64,000 bases of DNA, taken from the NCBI RefSeq assembly GCF_014191875.1, contig NZ_JACHXD010000019.1, positions 39,183-103,182 on the forward strand, written 5' to 3'. The stretch is from Pseudoduganella violacea (GTDB taxonomy: Bacteria > Pseudomonadota > Gammaproteobacteria > Burkholderiales > Burkholderiaceae_D). Positions 1 to 7,764 of the stretch are shown in pieces; the stretch's first letter is position 1, and every line of letters starts with the position of its first letter. The translations under genes were made by a program, and so were the position numbers. The notes beneath the pieces were generated by a model, which worked only from the letters and a program-made list of their open reading frames with translations, did no database searches and was not told the DNA's origin.

Positions 1-218
1 ATGTTCTCGGCCTTGCCGAGTTCAAAAAAATCCGATGCCATCTCCTGCACCGCGTAGCGCAGGCGTAGCGCATCCGTATGCAAGGGCACGGTCTGCCCGG
101 TCAGACGGTAGACGTGGGCCTCGATGCTCTTGACCACCAACAAGCTGGCCGCCGCCATCACCGCCACCCCTGCCAACAGGATGGCGGTACTGGTGACCAG
201 CTTGGTCTTGATTTTCAC
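1..218 (-). CDS. Membrane sensor protein, N-terminal part (cut by window edge)
   Basis: The reading frame opens at a GTG (216-218) preceded by a GGAG ribosome site about seven bases upstream, and runs open off the left end of the window. The visible 72 residues start with Lys-rich KIKTKLV, followed by a hydrophobic stretch (about residues 8-30) that looks like a transmembrane helix, then an amphipathic segment typical of a periplasmic helical sensor domain. That arrangement is usual for chemoreceptors and sensor kinases; which of the two cannot be seen. It lies 60 bases downstream of a periplasmic ligand-binding protein on the same strand, so the two probably form one operon in which the binding protein feeds the sensor. 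The function is inferred from context only. Confidence 0.55.
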   Translation of the reverse strand, partial: MKIKTKLVTSTAILLAGVAVMAAASLLVVKSIEAHVYRLTGQTVPLHTDALRLRYAVQEMASDFFELGKAEN

Positions 219-278
219 CAGACACTCCAACGCAAGAGCAGTGGCCCGCAGGCCAGCGCCGGCCCTGTATGCAAAAGA

Positions 279-1436
279 CTACTTGTCACGAGGTGCCACC
301 CCGACGGGAACAATCTTGCCATCGACAATGCGGGTCAGGAACACGGCCGTCGACGCCTGGTGATTGTCCGGGCGCAGCGTCAGTTGCAGGCCGCCGATAT
401 CGAACCGGTCGAACGCTTCAAAGCTCTGGAGCAAGCGCTCGCGCGTCAACCCGGCCCCGGCCTGCAGCAGCGCCGCCACCATCGCCCTGGCGGCAATACA
501 CCCCTCAAAATTGACAAAGGAGAGCCGGGCATCTGGCACCTGCTTGGCCAATACGGCGGCGCAGTCGTCAGCGATGGGAAGGGTGCGATCATCGGGCAGC
601 GGGACTACTTGGGAGATCAGTATGCCGTTGCCTTCGGTTCCCAGCAGTTGGAGCAAGCTGTCGGTACCGACGAAGGAAACCGTCGCCAGGCGGGCGTTCA
701 ATCCCGCTTGGTTCGCCTCGCGCACAAACGCCGCCACCGGCGTGTACGGTCCGACCATCACCACCACCTCCAGCTGTTTGCCAATCAAGGCCGCCAGCGC
801 GGCTTTGACCGCCGTCGTGCCACGCTGGAAGGATCCCTTGGCCACCAGTGCAAGGGAACGCCGCTGTAACGCCCGTTCGGTGCCGCCCAGCACGGCCTGA
901 CCGAAGCCGTCATCCTGGTACATGACGCCAAAGCGCTTGACGCCGCGGCTGACGAAATAGTGCACCAGCGCGTCCGTCTCGTCGTCATAACTGGCGCGGA
1001 AGTTGATGATTTCTCGAACCACTGGCTGGCGCAAGGCCATCGCACCCGTAAACGCCCCAACCAGGGGCACCTTCATTTCCTGGACGATGGGAATGACGGC
1101 GTTAGTGGTGGGCGTCCCCACATAGCCAAACAAGGAAAACACCTGCTCCTGCTCGATCATCTTGAGGGTTTGGTCGACGGCCCGGTCGGGGTCGTAGCCA
1201 TCGTCGGCGACGACCAACTCGATGCGCCGGCCATGGACACCACCACGGTGATTGACGTCCTCAAAGACCGCGGTGGCCCCCTCCAGCATGGATCGCCCCA
1301 GGCCTGAGGCCGCACCGCTCTGCGCATTGACCATGCCCAGGCGGATCTGCGTGTCGCTGACACCGGGTTCGCCCGCGTGACTGGCGGTGGCCACCAGTAT
1401 GCCAGCCAGCAAGCAACAGCCCAGCCACGATCCCAT
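279..1436 (-). CDS. Periplasmic ligand-binding protein, ABC-type (Peripla_BP_6/LivK-like)
   Basis: 385 residues with a Sec signal peptide (cleavage likely after SHA, about residue 21), then the typical type I periplasmic binding fold of the branched-chain amino-acid family: IRLGMVNAQSG near the start of the mature protein, GATAVFEDVNHRGGVHGRRI, and the hinge segment GVMYQDDGFGQAVL. The ATG is preceded by GGAGG with good spacing. No ABC permease or ATPase genes are adjacent; instead a membrane sensor gene starts 60 bases downstream. This suggests a role in ligand sensing rather than uptake, as known for binding proteins paired with chemoreceptors or kinases. The ligand cannot be read from the sequence. 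Confidence 0.85.
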   Translation of the reverse strand: MGSWLGCCLLAGILVATASHAGEPGVSDTQIRLGMVNAQSGAASGLGRSMLEGATAVFEDVNHRGGVHGRRIELVVADDGYDPDRAVDQTLKMIEQEQVFSLFGYVGTPTTNAVIPIVQEMKVPLVGAFTGAMALRQPVVREIINFRASYDDETDALVHYFVSRGVKRFGVMYQDDGFGQAVLGGTERALQRRSLALVAKGSFQRGTTAVKAALAALIGKQLEVVVMVGPYTPVAAFVREANQAGLNARLATVSFVGTDSLLQLLGTEGNGILISQVVPLPDDRTLPIADDCAAVLAKQVPDARLSFVNFEGCIAARAMVAALLQAGAGLTRERLLQSFEAFDRFDIGGLQLTLRPDNHQASTAVFLTRIVDGKIVPVGVAPRDK

Positions 1437-1979
1437 GAGTAGCCTCCGTTACTTTCGCTTCATGTCAACATGCGTGAGAACAATGCCGAGTATGGCAAAA
1501 ATTGTTTCTCAAAAACTCACACATCGTCACATGCGTGGTCATCACCCCGTGGCCGCCCGTTTTGTGGCCATGAACGTCAAGCCGCTACAAGGCCACGGAT
1601 CACCGATTTCCCCTTCCAAAAAAGGGTTGGCGTCAAGTTTTTTTGTGCCATAGCGCAGGACATCTACTGCCGCACGCGGAGCAGATGGCCCGCTTTATCG
1701 TTGGCTACCGCTGTACGACGGTGTGGCCTAGGCACCACGACCCCGTCTTGCGACATCGAGCGTGTGGCATCAGACAAGCTGATAGCCGGCTCCAGTCCTG
1801 TTCCTACACCGTGGGAACGCTAGCCGCCTTCCCCTTGGTTTAGCGTCCACCCGTTTTCCAGGGGCATAATGGAGGAACGATGTGGCCGGCGACGGCGAGG
1901 CATATGCAGGACAATGTTTCTGTCGTCCTATGTCATTTGCTGCGCAAGATGGCGCACTTACCCCATTTGGAGGATAACG
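1437..1979. other. Gene-free stretch between divergent genes
   Basis: This 543-base stretch separates the minus-strand binding-protein gene from a plus-strand small gene. It is somewhat AT-richer than its surroundings near 1490-1650 and must carry the promoters for both sides, but I do not see a convincing sigma-70 pair, operator or RNA gene. Short open frames on the plus strand here lack ribosome sites and look like chance. Confidence 0.4.
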
Positions 1980-2216
1980 ATGCCGTCCAGAAATATTGAT
2001 GGCTATGAGGTCGAGTTCACTGGCGAATTACTGGAAGGCAGCGAGCAATGGGGGGCGTACGTTTCCATCTTCGCGCCTTCCGTCAATCCGATGCATATGA
2101 CGCATATCTATCCTAAGCGGCGCGTGTCGGCAGACCTTGTCCTTATGGATCAGCACGCCGCTGAAGCGGAAGCCGAACGCGCCGCAACCATCATCCTGCA
2201 AGAACTGCGTTCCTAG
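1980..2216 (+). CDS. Hypothetical protein, 78 aa
   Basis: Short protein with a clear ribosome site (GGAGG, 7 bases before the ATG at 1980), which rejects the longer open frame starting at 1869. It is mixed alpha/beta in character, has no signal peptide or membrane segment, and contains a His/Met-rich stretch (NPMHMTHIYPKRR, residues about 34-46) and an Ala/Glu-rich C-terminal helix. I do not recognise a family with a known function. It is a single gene with its own ribosome site, at the left border of the accessory zone. Confidence 0.7.
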   Translation: MPSRNIDGYEVEFTGELLEGSEQWGAYVSIFAPSVNPMHMTHIYPKRRVSADLVLMDQHAAEAEAERAATIILQELRS

Positions 2217-2333
2217 CACTGGGTACTGTGTACCCGACCTTCCCATGCCACAAAATGAGCGGGAGTAAGGATGTCATGAGGTGAAGCTACGCCATACCAT
2301 GGCATTGCCCTGCAACGCGCCACGCAGGCCGCG

Positions 2334-2367
2334 GCCAAAAAATGAGACGACTCCACAGAGTCGTCTC
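2334..2367 (-). terminator. Rho-independent terminator, minus strand
   Basis: A perfect 10-base inverted repeat, GAGACGACTC at 2344-2353 and GAGTCGTCTC at 2358-2367 with a CACA loop, is flanked on the plus-strand left side by CCAAAAAAT. Read on the minus strand this is a hairpin followed by ATTTTTTGG, a classical intrinsic terminator. It lies about 175 bases past the stop of the minus-strand gene at 2542-2805 and probably ends that transcript. The bases between (2368-2541) hold no gene I can support. Confidence 0.8.
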
Positions 2368-2541
2368 CACGTACACCAAACATCCCGCGCGCGCCATATC
2401 GACTGCGTCTTGGCGCGTTTCCGACACTTACCTGCCCGCTTGCGCTTTTCTGATTGCGGCCCGGCATTCCCCCGATGACGCGGCAATATCGGACACACAG
2501 CGTGCGCCTGGGTTTTCTCTAGACGCCTTCGGCGCCGTCCC

Positions 2542-2805
2542 TTAGCGGTATACCGTCCTCGCCGCATCGCAGCGCGCGCACTGATAGCCTGTCTCCCACA
2601 TGCTGGCCGCCATCCTGTTGGCCGCCAGCGGCGCCGGCATTGTCTGCCTGCCGGCAACAAACGCCGCGTAGCCACTGCGGTACAGACGGTCAAATGCCTG
2701 TTCGAGCGCCGCCACGGTGTCCAGGCAAAGCGGGTGATACGCCAACCGCGCCCGCTCCAATCCCACCACATCCGCCTGCCCCTCGGCCATCTCTATCTCC
2801 TCCAT
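2542..2805 (-). CDS. Small protein with RMF-like C-terminal pattern
   Basis: About 87 residues. The ATG at 2803-2805 overlaps the stop of the upstream gene (TGATG), indicating translational coupling; an in-frame ATG at 2790 with its own GGAGGA site is the alternative start. The C-terminal half reads Y-RSGYAAFVAGR ... MWETGYQCAR, which resembles the ribosome modulation factor pattern (G-x-x-A-G-x-x-G-R followed by W-x-x-G-W-x-x-A-R). This is a loose resemblance, not proof. The protein is cytosolic by appearance. A strong terminator follows downstream. If RMF-like it would bind ribosomes in stationary phase; equally it may be an unrelated accessory protein. Confidence 0.6.
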   Translation of the reverse strand: MEEIEMAEGQADVVGLERARLAYHPLCLDTVAALEQAFDRLYRSGYAAFVAGRQTMPAPLAANRMAASMWETGYQCARCDAARTVYR

Positions 2806-3110
2806 CACGCCCTCCCGATCACTTCATCCACAACGCACCGAAGGTGCGCCAGCGCGGTTGGCCCTGGCCCGGTTTCATCGACACCGCCATAGCGGTAGCA
2901 GATATCCTTGGCCGAACACATGCGCCCCGTGACCAGATTGCAAAAGCAGATACAGGTACGGTCCGTGCGGATAAACGGCGTACCGTCGCGTGCACGCAGG
3001 CATTGACCAGGGCGCATCGCTTCCAGGCGCACGACCTGGGGGTCGGCGCCACACTCGTGAGCGCCACCGGCAGCGACTGCACCGGCCACGTCCATCAGAT
3101 TTCGTTTCAT
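2805..3110 (-). CDS. Hypothetical Cys-rich protein, 101 aa
   Basis: The start at 3110 (MKRNLMDV) has GGAGG a few bases upstream, which is better than the longer frame from 3158. The C-terminal half is Cys-rich (TCICFCNLVTGRMC then ICYRYGG), spaced in a way that could bind a metal, although it is not a pattern I recognise. The protein has no signal peptide. It overlaps the next gene by one base of the stop codon (TGATG), so the two are translated together. Function unknown. Confidence 0.65.
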   Translation of the reverse strand: MKRNLMDVAGAVAAGGAHECGADPQVVRLEAMRPGQCLRARDGTPFIRTDRTCICFCNLVTGRMCSAKDICYRYGGVDETGPGPTALAHLRCVVDEVIGRA

Positions 3111-3317
3111 TTCATCCTCCAACAGCACAAGCAGTATCCCGTTCCCCACACTTGCCATTGCCCGCCTCCCTCACCACTGATGCGTGCCGCAGCGCCGTAC
3201 CGGCAGTTGAACAGGCCCAATTTCATGCCTATCATGATTGCCAACCGTTTGCGCTGCCGCAGGCACTGGCGTAGGCGGCGCACACGACCTGGGAGGGTGC
3301 CAGCACGGCACAGGACT

Positions 3318-3545
3318 ATGCTGAGATTGGGACAACACATTCGACTGACATCGCGGGAGATCGCCTACTTCACCTACCTCACCGATATCGAACCGGTGGG
3401 GATCAAGACGCTGGACGACCTCGATGCCTACATCCGGCGCTGCAAGCGCCATTACTGGGGCCACTCGCCGCAGACCCGCCAGTTGCATCGTCTGATCGAC
3501 GAAGCCCTGGCGAGCTGCATGGCATCCATCCAGGCCAGCGCTTAA
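3318..3545 (+). CDS. Hypothetical protein, 75 aa
   Basis: A 75-residue basic, mostly helical protein starting MLRLGQHIRLTSREIAYF, with a weak AGGA ribosome site four bases before the ATG. A far longer open frame from 2640 in the same phase is antisense to two better-supported genes and is rejected. The Arg/His-rich C-terminal part (YIRRCKRHYWGHS) would suit nucleic-acid binding, but no known domain is recognised. Its last four bases overlap the end of the convergent gene at 3542-4003. Confidence 0.55.
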   Translation: MLRLGQHIRLTSREIAYFTYLTDIEPVGIKTLDDLDAYIRRCKRHYWGHSPQTRQLHRLIDEALASCMASIQASA

Positions 3546-4003
3546 CCGGCCTTGCTGCGTCGCGCGGCGCCCTTCTCTTGCGCCGGCATGGCGGCGCCAT
3601 TCCGGTCAGCGCTGCCGCTGCGCCGGATCTTGCTCAACTGGCCGACGGCCGGTTCCGCGTCCGGTGCAACGCAGGCTTCCCCGGCCACACCGCAAAAGCG
3701 GACCGCCTTGCGTAGCCATGCACACGGCACGACAAACACGCCATGCAGCAACGCGCGCACCAGAAACCCCATCCTGCGCGCCCGTGCAATACGGGCCTTC
3801 TCCCGCCGCAGCGTCTGGCGGCAGCGCAGGTACAGGCCCGGGTGCCGGGCTTTCGCCGCTTCATCCTGATCCAGGTAGGTGATCAACTCGGCCGCCGTGG
3901 CCGGATCAGCCACCCGCCGGTAGAATTCACCCCACACCCGTGCTTCGTCGCGGTCGGTATGCCGTTCCCGTTTCGTGCCACGGGCACTATTTTCTCTGTC
4001 CAT
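3542..4003 (-). CDS. Hypothetical protein, 153 aa
   Basis: The start at 4003 (MDRENSARG) is chosen for its GGGAGAAC ribosome site; ten further residues upstream are open. The N-terminal two thirds are charged and helical (RVWGEFYRRVADP, then LITYLDQDEAAKA, then RRCQTL-type basic helix), followed by a short hydrophobic stretch around residues 88-105 (GFLVRALLHGVFVVP) that could touch the membrane, and a low-complexity basic tail. I do not recognise a family. It belongs to a minus-strand run of small genes (4870 down to 2542). Confidence 0.65.
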   Translation of the reverse strand: MDRENSARGTKRERHTDRDEARVWGEFYRRVADPATAAELITYLDQDEAAKARHPGLYLRCRQTLRREKARIARARRMGFLVRALLHGVFVVPCAWLRKAVRFCGVAGEACVAPDAEPAVGQLSKIRRSGSADRNGAAMPAQEKGAARRSKAG

Positions 4004-4101
4004 GATGTTCTCCCAAAAGAAACGCGGGAGCATCCGTCCCCGAAGCGGGAACCGTCTGTTCCCGCCGCATTGCCATTCATTGCACAGCCATCCTTTCCCG
4101 C

Positions 4102-4356
4102 TCAGGAAACCTGCCCCTTGCGCATCGGATGGGACTTAACATCATCACGCTCGGTGGTATGCAGACCACTATTCATATGCCCGCAGTCGCGGCAGAACAC
4201 CCGCCAATGCAGGTACATGTACTGCTCGTCCCGCTCCTCCCAGCAGCGGTAGTGCGCGTCGGTGCTGGGGCATTTCGGGCAGACGTCCCGATAACACACC
4301 TCGCCCTCGGGTTCCTCCGGCGCAGCACGGTTCGTTTGTCCTTCCACAGCGTTCAT
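4102..4356 (-). CDS. Small zinc-ribbon-like protein, 84 aa
   Basis: Two CxxC knuckles, CPKC (residues 26-29) and CRDC (about 55-58), separated by an aromatic-rich segment, form the pattern of a zinc ribbon. The ATG at 4356 has GGAG eight bases upstream and overlaps the stop of the preceding gene (ATGA), a sign of coupled translation. Such small zinc ribbons often bind DNA or RNA or serve as adaptors; no partner is visible. The C-terminus is charged (TTERDDVKSH). Confidence 0.7.
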   Translation of the reverse strand: MNAVEGQTNRAAPEEPEGEVCYRDVCPKCPSTDAHYRCWEERDEQYMYLHWRVFCRDCGHMNSGLHTTERDDVKSHPMRKGQVS

Positions 4357-4649
4357 GATGATGCTCCTTCCGCTTGTACCGTCCAGCCCCAGAGGCTGGC
4401 CGCCTTGCAAGGCTGACGACGGGGCGCGGCCAACAAGGCAGCGCGCTGGCGCGGCAGTTGGCCCATCGCCATGGGGTGGCGCGCCACAGCGCTGGCACGG
4501 CGGATTGACCGGCAGTGCCTGCCGACACTGTCCGACCAGGACCGCACCAGGGCCGACACGCGACGGCGCAGGCCAGGGCGCCTTTTCCGTCCACCGACCA
4601 GCATGCACGGTGCCGTGGGTACTGTTGCTACGTTGATCGCTTGCGACAT
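4353..4649 (-). CDS. Hypothetical basic protein, 98 aa
   Basis: The start at 4649 has a near-perfect ribosome site (TAAGGAG, then seven bases), and the stop overlaps the next start by ATGA, so translation is well supported by signals. The protein is very Arg-rich in the middle (GGRKRRPGLRRR) and otherwise low in complexity, so the reading frame itself is less convincing than its signals. Two other minus-strand frames are also open here. No domain recognised. Confidence 0.5.
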   Translation of the reverse strand: MSQAINVATVPTAPCMLVGGRKRRPGLRRRVSALVRSWSDSVGRHCRSIRRASAVARHPMAMGQLPRQRAALLAAPRRQPCKAASLWGWTVQAEGASS

Positions 4650-4660
4650 GGTGGTTCTCC

Positions 4661-4870
4661 TTAATAAAAATGGAGACACCTCTTCCCCATTGCGGGGAAG
4701 CCGATGTCCCCGCGAATACGGCGCCAGGTGGCGGCGCCATAGGGTGGATGCGTAGCGAGCTGCGCAAGGGCGGCCGCGAGGTTCATCAGAACCTGGGCCG
4801 CAATCTGTAGAAGCGAAAAAAGCGAGGGCTTCCCACGAAACAGGCCATCGAACACGCCTATCCCGATCAC
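4661..4870 (-). CDS. Possible small membrane-associated protein, 69 aa
   Basis: The frame starts with GTG at 4870 without a visible ribosome site and ends 11 bases before the next gene, as expected in an operon. It has a hydrophobic helix (SLFSLLQIAAQVLMNLAAAL, about residues 16-35) followed by a basic segment (WRRIRGD). It could be the first gene of the small-gene run that ends at 2542, or a chance frame. It begins directly at the edge of the inverted-repeat cluster. Confidence 0.35.
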   Translation of the reverse strand: MIGIGVFDGLFRGKPSLFSLLQIAAQVLMNLAAALAQLATHPPYGAATWRRIRGDIGFPAMGKRCLHFY

Positions 4871-5042
4871 GTCTGACCGGCGTCAGACTTGCTACAGTCG
4901 CCAGGGGCGACATGACCGGCATGCAGCGCCGGTCTTCTCAAGGACGGGTAACGACCGCAACGCCTACGGTGATGTCACCGAAGGATCCTGCGCACATGCC
5001 GCGATGGCAAGGCACAGGAGCAATGTGAGAGCGATTCTCACA
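4871..5042. repeat. Cluster of five perfect inverted repeats
   Basis: Five different perfect short palindromes lie within 172 gene-free bases: GTCTGAC/GTCAGAC (4871-4888, 4-base loop), GTCGCC/GGCGAC (4897-4911, 3-base loop), GACCGGC/GCCGGTC (4914-4934, 7-base loop), CGGTGA/TCACCG (4967-4980, 2-base loop) and TGTGAGA/TCTCACA (5024-5042, 5-base loop). The first three are nearly back to back. They sit between the small-gene run to the left and the gene at 5216-5485, both transcribed leftward. They might be operators, an origin of transfer, a replication/partition site, or tandem terminators; no T-tract follows any of them. Confidence 0.6.
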
Positions 5043-5215
5043 GTCAGCGTCTTCATTCTTGCATCAGCCGCACACCAATACAAGATCGCCTCCCCTTCGC
5101 GTTCACGGGAATCGTATTGCCGCCAGCAGGGTTGGCTCGGGTCTGGTCACTGACAATCCATGGTTCGCGTCTGCCGCTGACCTTGCCGCCCAGCGGCACG
5201 ACACACCGGTGGGCA

Positions 5216-5485
5216 TCACAACTGCTCCGCCGGCGCATCCAGCCGAAAAGGTGCCACCCTGGCATTGGCTTCATTGCGTTGCAGGAATGCACTCCAGCTG
5301 ACCCCAAAACCATCGAGCAGCGCCATCGCTTCGCTTTCCGAGACAAAGGGGACATCCAGTTCCATCGCATCAAATAGCAGAGAAAACCGGTAACCCGCGC
5401 CCTCGCGGCTAGCATGTCGAATGGCGGATATTTTCGACGTATTGACCACCGCACTACCTAATTGCCGCCATGTACCGTTCGCCAT
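5216..5485 (-). CDS. Hypothetical protein, 89 aa
   Basis: Two ATGs lie in tandem; the second (5485) has GGAGG at the better distance. The protein starts MANGTWRQLGSAVVNTSKI and continues as an alpha/beta domain with ERxSL-like strands, without membrane segments or cysteines. The N-terminal 'WRxLGSAVVNTSKIxAI' resembles small sensory or regulatory domains by eye only. Function unknown. It is followed by the inverted-repeat cluster. Confidence 0.65.
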   Translation of the reverse strand: MANGTWRQLGSAVVNTSKISAIRHASREGAGYRFSLLFDAMELDVPFVSESEAMALLDGFGVSWSAFLQRNEANARVAPFRLDAPAEQL

Positions 5486-5957
5486 CATCGACCTCCTTCC
5501 CCTCGCCTTGCTGTCTTACCCATGATGCGTAATGATTCGATCACTTTCAAGTTGAAATTTATAACAGGCCACCATCCCGGCAGCGGTGCTTATCCTCCTG
5601 GCGCTCTCTGGGCGGCCCCATCTGCGATGTCGGGTCCGCACCATGGCCTGGCCGTGGCACCGTTTGCGCAGCCAGGGTCAAGGCCAGAGCGCGCTGGACA
5701 GGCGCAACCGCACCGTGACACAGTCTGCATTGTGACCGGTGGGCGGGGGAATCGCGACATGCTGGGAAAAGCGCTGACGGGCGCTGTCTGCCGGCACCGC
5801 TTGACCTGAAGAAGACCACCCGCACACAACTGGAAGGCAATGCCCCATGAATACGACACCGGGCAGCGACGTGACAAGTAGACGTCTTCATGTTGCATGC
5901 ACTGCAACCCGATCTATCATGCAGAAGCCATGCTCACCCATCAGAGGAGCAAACAGT
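5486..5957. other. Gene-free stretch with divergent promoters
   Basis: 472 bases between two divergently transcribed genes. An AT-rich patch (about 5530-5570) near the minus-strand gene is the likely promoter region. Several overlapping open frames exist on both strands (up to 115 codons), but none has a ribosome site or protein-like composition, and I reject them. No repeat or RNA gene seen. Confidence 0.4.
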
Positions 5958-6242
5958 ATGACGACCTATCAGCAATATCAAGAGGAAATCGCACGCCTGC
6001 GGCGCCTGGCCGACGCCGCCAGGCAGGTGGACATTGCCCGCGCACGGGAGCAGATTCTGGACATCATGCGCGCGCACGGTTTGCAAGCCGCCGATCTGGA
6101 CGTTGGCATGCCATCCTCTGGCACACGCCGCAGGCGTCCAACCGTCCAGTACCGGAATGCGGCGGGTGAAATCTGGCATGGCCTCGGTCGCATGCCCAAA
6201 TGGCTTGCCGGCAAGAACAAGGCAGACTACCTCGTGCGATAG
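5958..6242 (+). CDS. H-NS family nucleoid-associated protein
   Basis: 94 residues. The start at 5958 is fixed by GAGGAG eight bases upstream. The N-terminal half is a charged coiled-coil helix (EEIARLRRLADAARQ) for oligomerisation; the C-terminal half ends in the H-NS DNA-binding signature YRNxAGEIWHGLGRMPKWL (about residues 68-86), of the Bordetella BpH3 / betaproteobacterial type. H-NS proteins bind curved AT-rich DNA and silence foreign genes. A copy on a mobile region is common and may silence accessory genes such as AT-rich modules elsewhere in this window; that link is inference. Confidence 0.85.
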   Translation: MTTYQQYQEEIARLRRLADAARQVDIARAREQILDIMRAHGLQAADLDVGMPSSGTRRRRPTVQYRNAAGEIWHGLGRMPKWLAGKNKADYLVR

Positions 6243-6496
6243 GCCGGGCAGCCATCGCGACGACCCCGCTCAGGAAACGACGCGATTATCGGCATTCGTT
6301 CGGATACCCCGTCCTGCTACCGCCATGGCACGGTGCGGACGCCGTCCAACACGCCAGCCGCCCCTTCGCGCGTGCCGCCTGTCTCACCATTGACGGCTGC
6401 GGGCAGGAATGGCTTTCCCGAAACAGCCAGCGATCCGACACATCCCAAGCAGTGCAACGATTCAGGAAGGCAACTGAATTGGACGCGTCTGGATAT

Positions 6497-6516
6497 ATAT
6501 TCTAGTGCCAGAATAT
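6497..6516. promoter_or_regulatory. Palindromic operator candidate overlapping padR start
   Basis: ATATTCT (6497-6503) and AGAATAT (6510-6516) form a perfect 7-base inverted repeat with a 6-base spacer, immediately upstream of and overlapping the first possible ATG of the PadR-type gene. PadR repressors bind dyads of this size near their own promoters, so autoregulation is likely. There is no ribosome site between the palindrome and the gene, which suggests a leaderless or weakly translated message. Confidence 0.6.
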
Positions 6517-6520
6517 GGGC

Positions 6521-7066
6521 ATGATGCACATCACCGATTCCGAACTCCTGCTACTGGGTCTCGTCGCCGAGATGCCTCGCCACGGCTATGAGCTGGAACA
6601 GAACATCGACACACGGGGCATGCGCGAGTGGACACAGGTCGCCTTCTCCTCGATCTATTTCGTGCTGGGGAAACTGGAGAAAGGCGGACTGGTTCTGGCC
6701 GAAGCGCCTATCAACGCGAAAGCGCGAAAGACATTCTCGATCACGGCGGCAGGCCGCGAGGTGCTGCTTGAACAGACCCTCGCCGCCCTTGGCGCCTATC
6801 GCCCCACCTTTTCTTCGCTCCTGCTGGGCATGGTCCACTGGCCCATCTTGTCGCGCAAGGCGGCGCTCGATGCGTTGGCCGCGCGCCTGTCTTCGGTCAG
6901 CGCGGAGGTTGAACGGCTCGAAGGTCTGCGCCGGCAGCGCCAGCCGATGCCCGACCATATCGAACTCCTGTTTGATTTTTCAGCCACCCAACTGGCCGCG
7001 GAGCACACTTGGATCACCACCACTTTGGACTATATGAGGAACAAGCCATGGCCGACACAGCAATGA
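6521..7066 (+). CDS. PadR family transcriptional regulator
   Basis: About 181 residues. The N-terminal winged helix carries the PadR pattern: LLLLGLVAEMPRHGYELEQ, then SSIYFVLGKLEKGGLVLAE, followed by the C-terminal dimerisation helices. ATGs at 6515, 6521 and 6524 are all possible; none has a ribosome site, and 6515 lies inside the palindromic operator, so 6521 was chosen. The gene overlaps the next one (GyrI-like ligand-binding protein) by 19 bases, so the pair is co-translated. PadR proteins usually repress detoxification genes until a small aromatic or drug-like ligand binds; here the ligand may be bound by the partner. Confidence 0.85.
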   Translation: MMHITDSELLLLGLVAEMPRHGYELEQNIDTRGMREWTQVAFSSIYFVLGKLEKGGLVLAEAPINAKARKTFSITAAGREVLLEQTLAALGAYRPTFSSLLLGMVHWPILSRKAALDALAARLSSVSAEVERLEGLRRQRQPMPDHIELLFDFSATQLAAEHTWITTTLDYMRNKPWPTQQ

Positions 7067-7677
7067 TTGACCTGACAGAAAACCGCGCCATGCTCGGCGC
7101 GCTGTATGCGCCCCCGACAGGCCATTTCAGCGTCGTTGATGTGCCCACACTCCCGTTCGCGGTTCTCGATGGCGAAGGGCCACCTGAACAGCCATCCGTC
7201 GCGGCGGTCGTAAAAACGCTTTACACGGCCATCTATCCCATACGGCGTGAAGCGCGCAAGCGTATGGGAAAGTCGTTTGTCGAGCCGCCGGTAGAACTGC
7301 TCTACTGGGCCGACGACATGCGCGACTTTGCCGCCGGCCATCGGGAAAAGTGGCACTGGCGCGCGCAAATCACCCTGCCGGTGTGGGCCGACAGGCAGCG
7401 TCTGGCGGCATCCGTCAGCGACATGCGCGGCGAGCTGGGCGAGGCAGCGGCCCCGCGCTGGGAAGCCATCGCCGAGGGGACGTGCGTGCAGATCCTGCAT
7501 GTCGGCCCAACAGCCGACCTCCCGGCGCTCCTGGCGCAACTCTACGGCGCGTATCTGCCGCAGGAGGGGCTGGCGCCAGCGGGGCCCTATCACGAAATCT
7601 ATCTCAACGATTGGCGCCGCGTCGCTCCCGCGCAGCGCAAGATCATTCTGCGGCAACCCGTCGGCCAGTCTGGATAA
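7048..7677 (+). CDS. GyrI-like small-molecule-binding protein
   Basis: 209 residues. GAGGA precedes the ATG at 7048, inside the end of padR. The fold signature is that of the GyrI-like / AraC effector-binding family in its 'YhiE-like' long form: GHFSVVDVPTLPFAVLDGEG at the start, and PYHEIYLNDWRRVAPAQ near the C-terminus. Proteins of this family bind drug-like molecules, and some hydrolyse them. Overlap with padR suggests a two-gene sensing or detoxification unit. The ligand is unknown. Confidence 0.8.
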   Translation: MADTAMIDLTENRAMLGALYAPPTGHFSVVDVPTLPFAVLDGEGPPEQPSVAAVVKTLYTAIYPIRREARKRMGKSFVEPPVELLYWADDMRDFAAGHREKWHWRAQITLPVWADRQRLAASVSDMRGELGEAAAPRWEAIAEGTCVQILHVGPTADLPALLAQLYGAYLPQEGLAPAGPYHEIYLNDWRRVAPAQRKIILRQPVGQSG

Positions 7678-7764
7678 GCCATCAGGACATCATCGCGGCG
7701 GCCACCCGCATCGCGACCGGCGCGCTGGCGTAATGGCTTGGGCAGCGCGGCCATCGGGCCGCCG

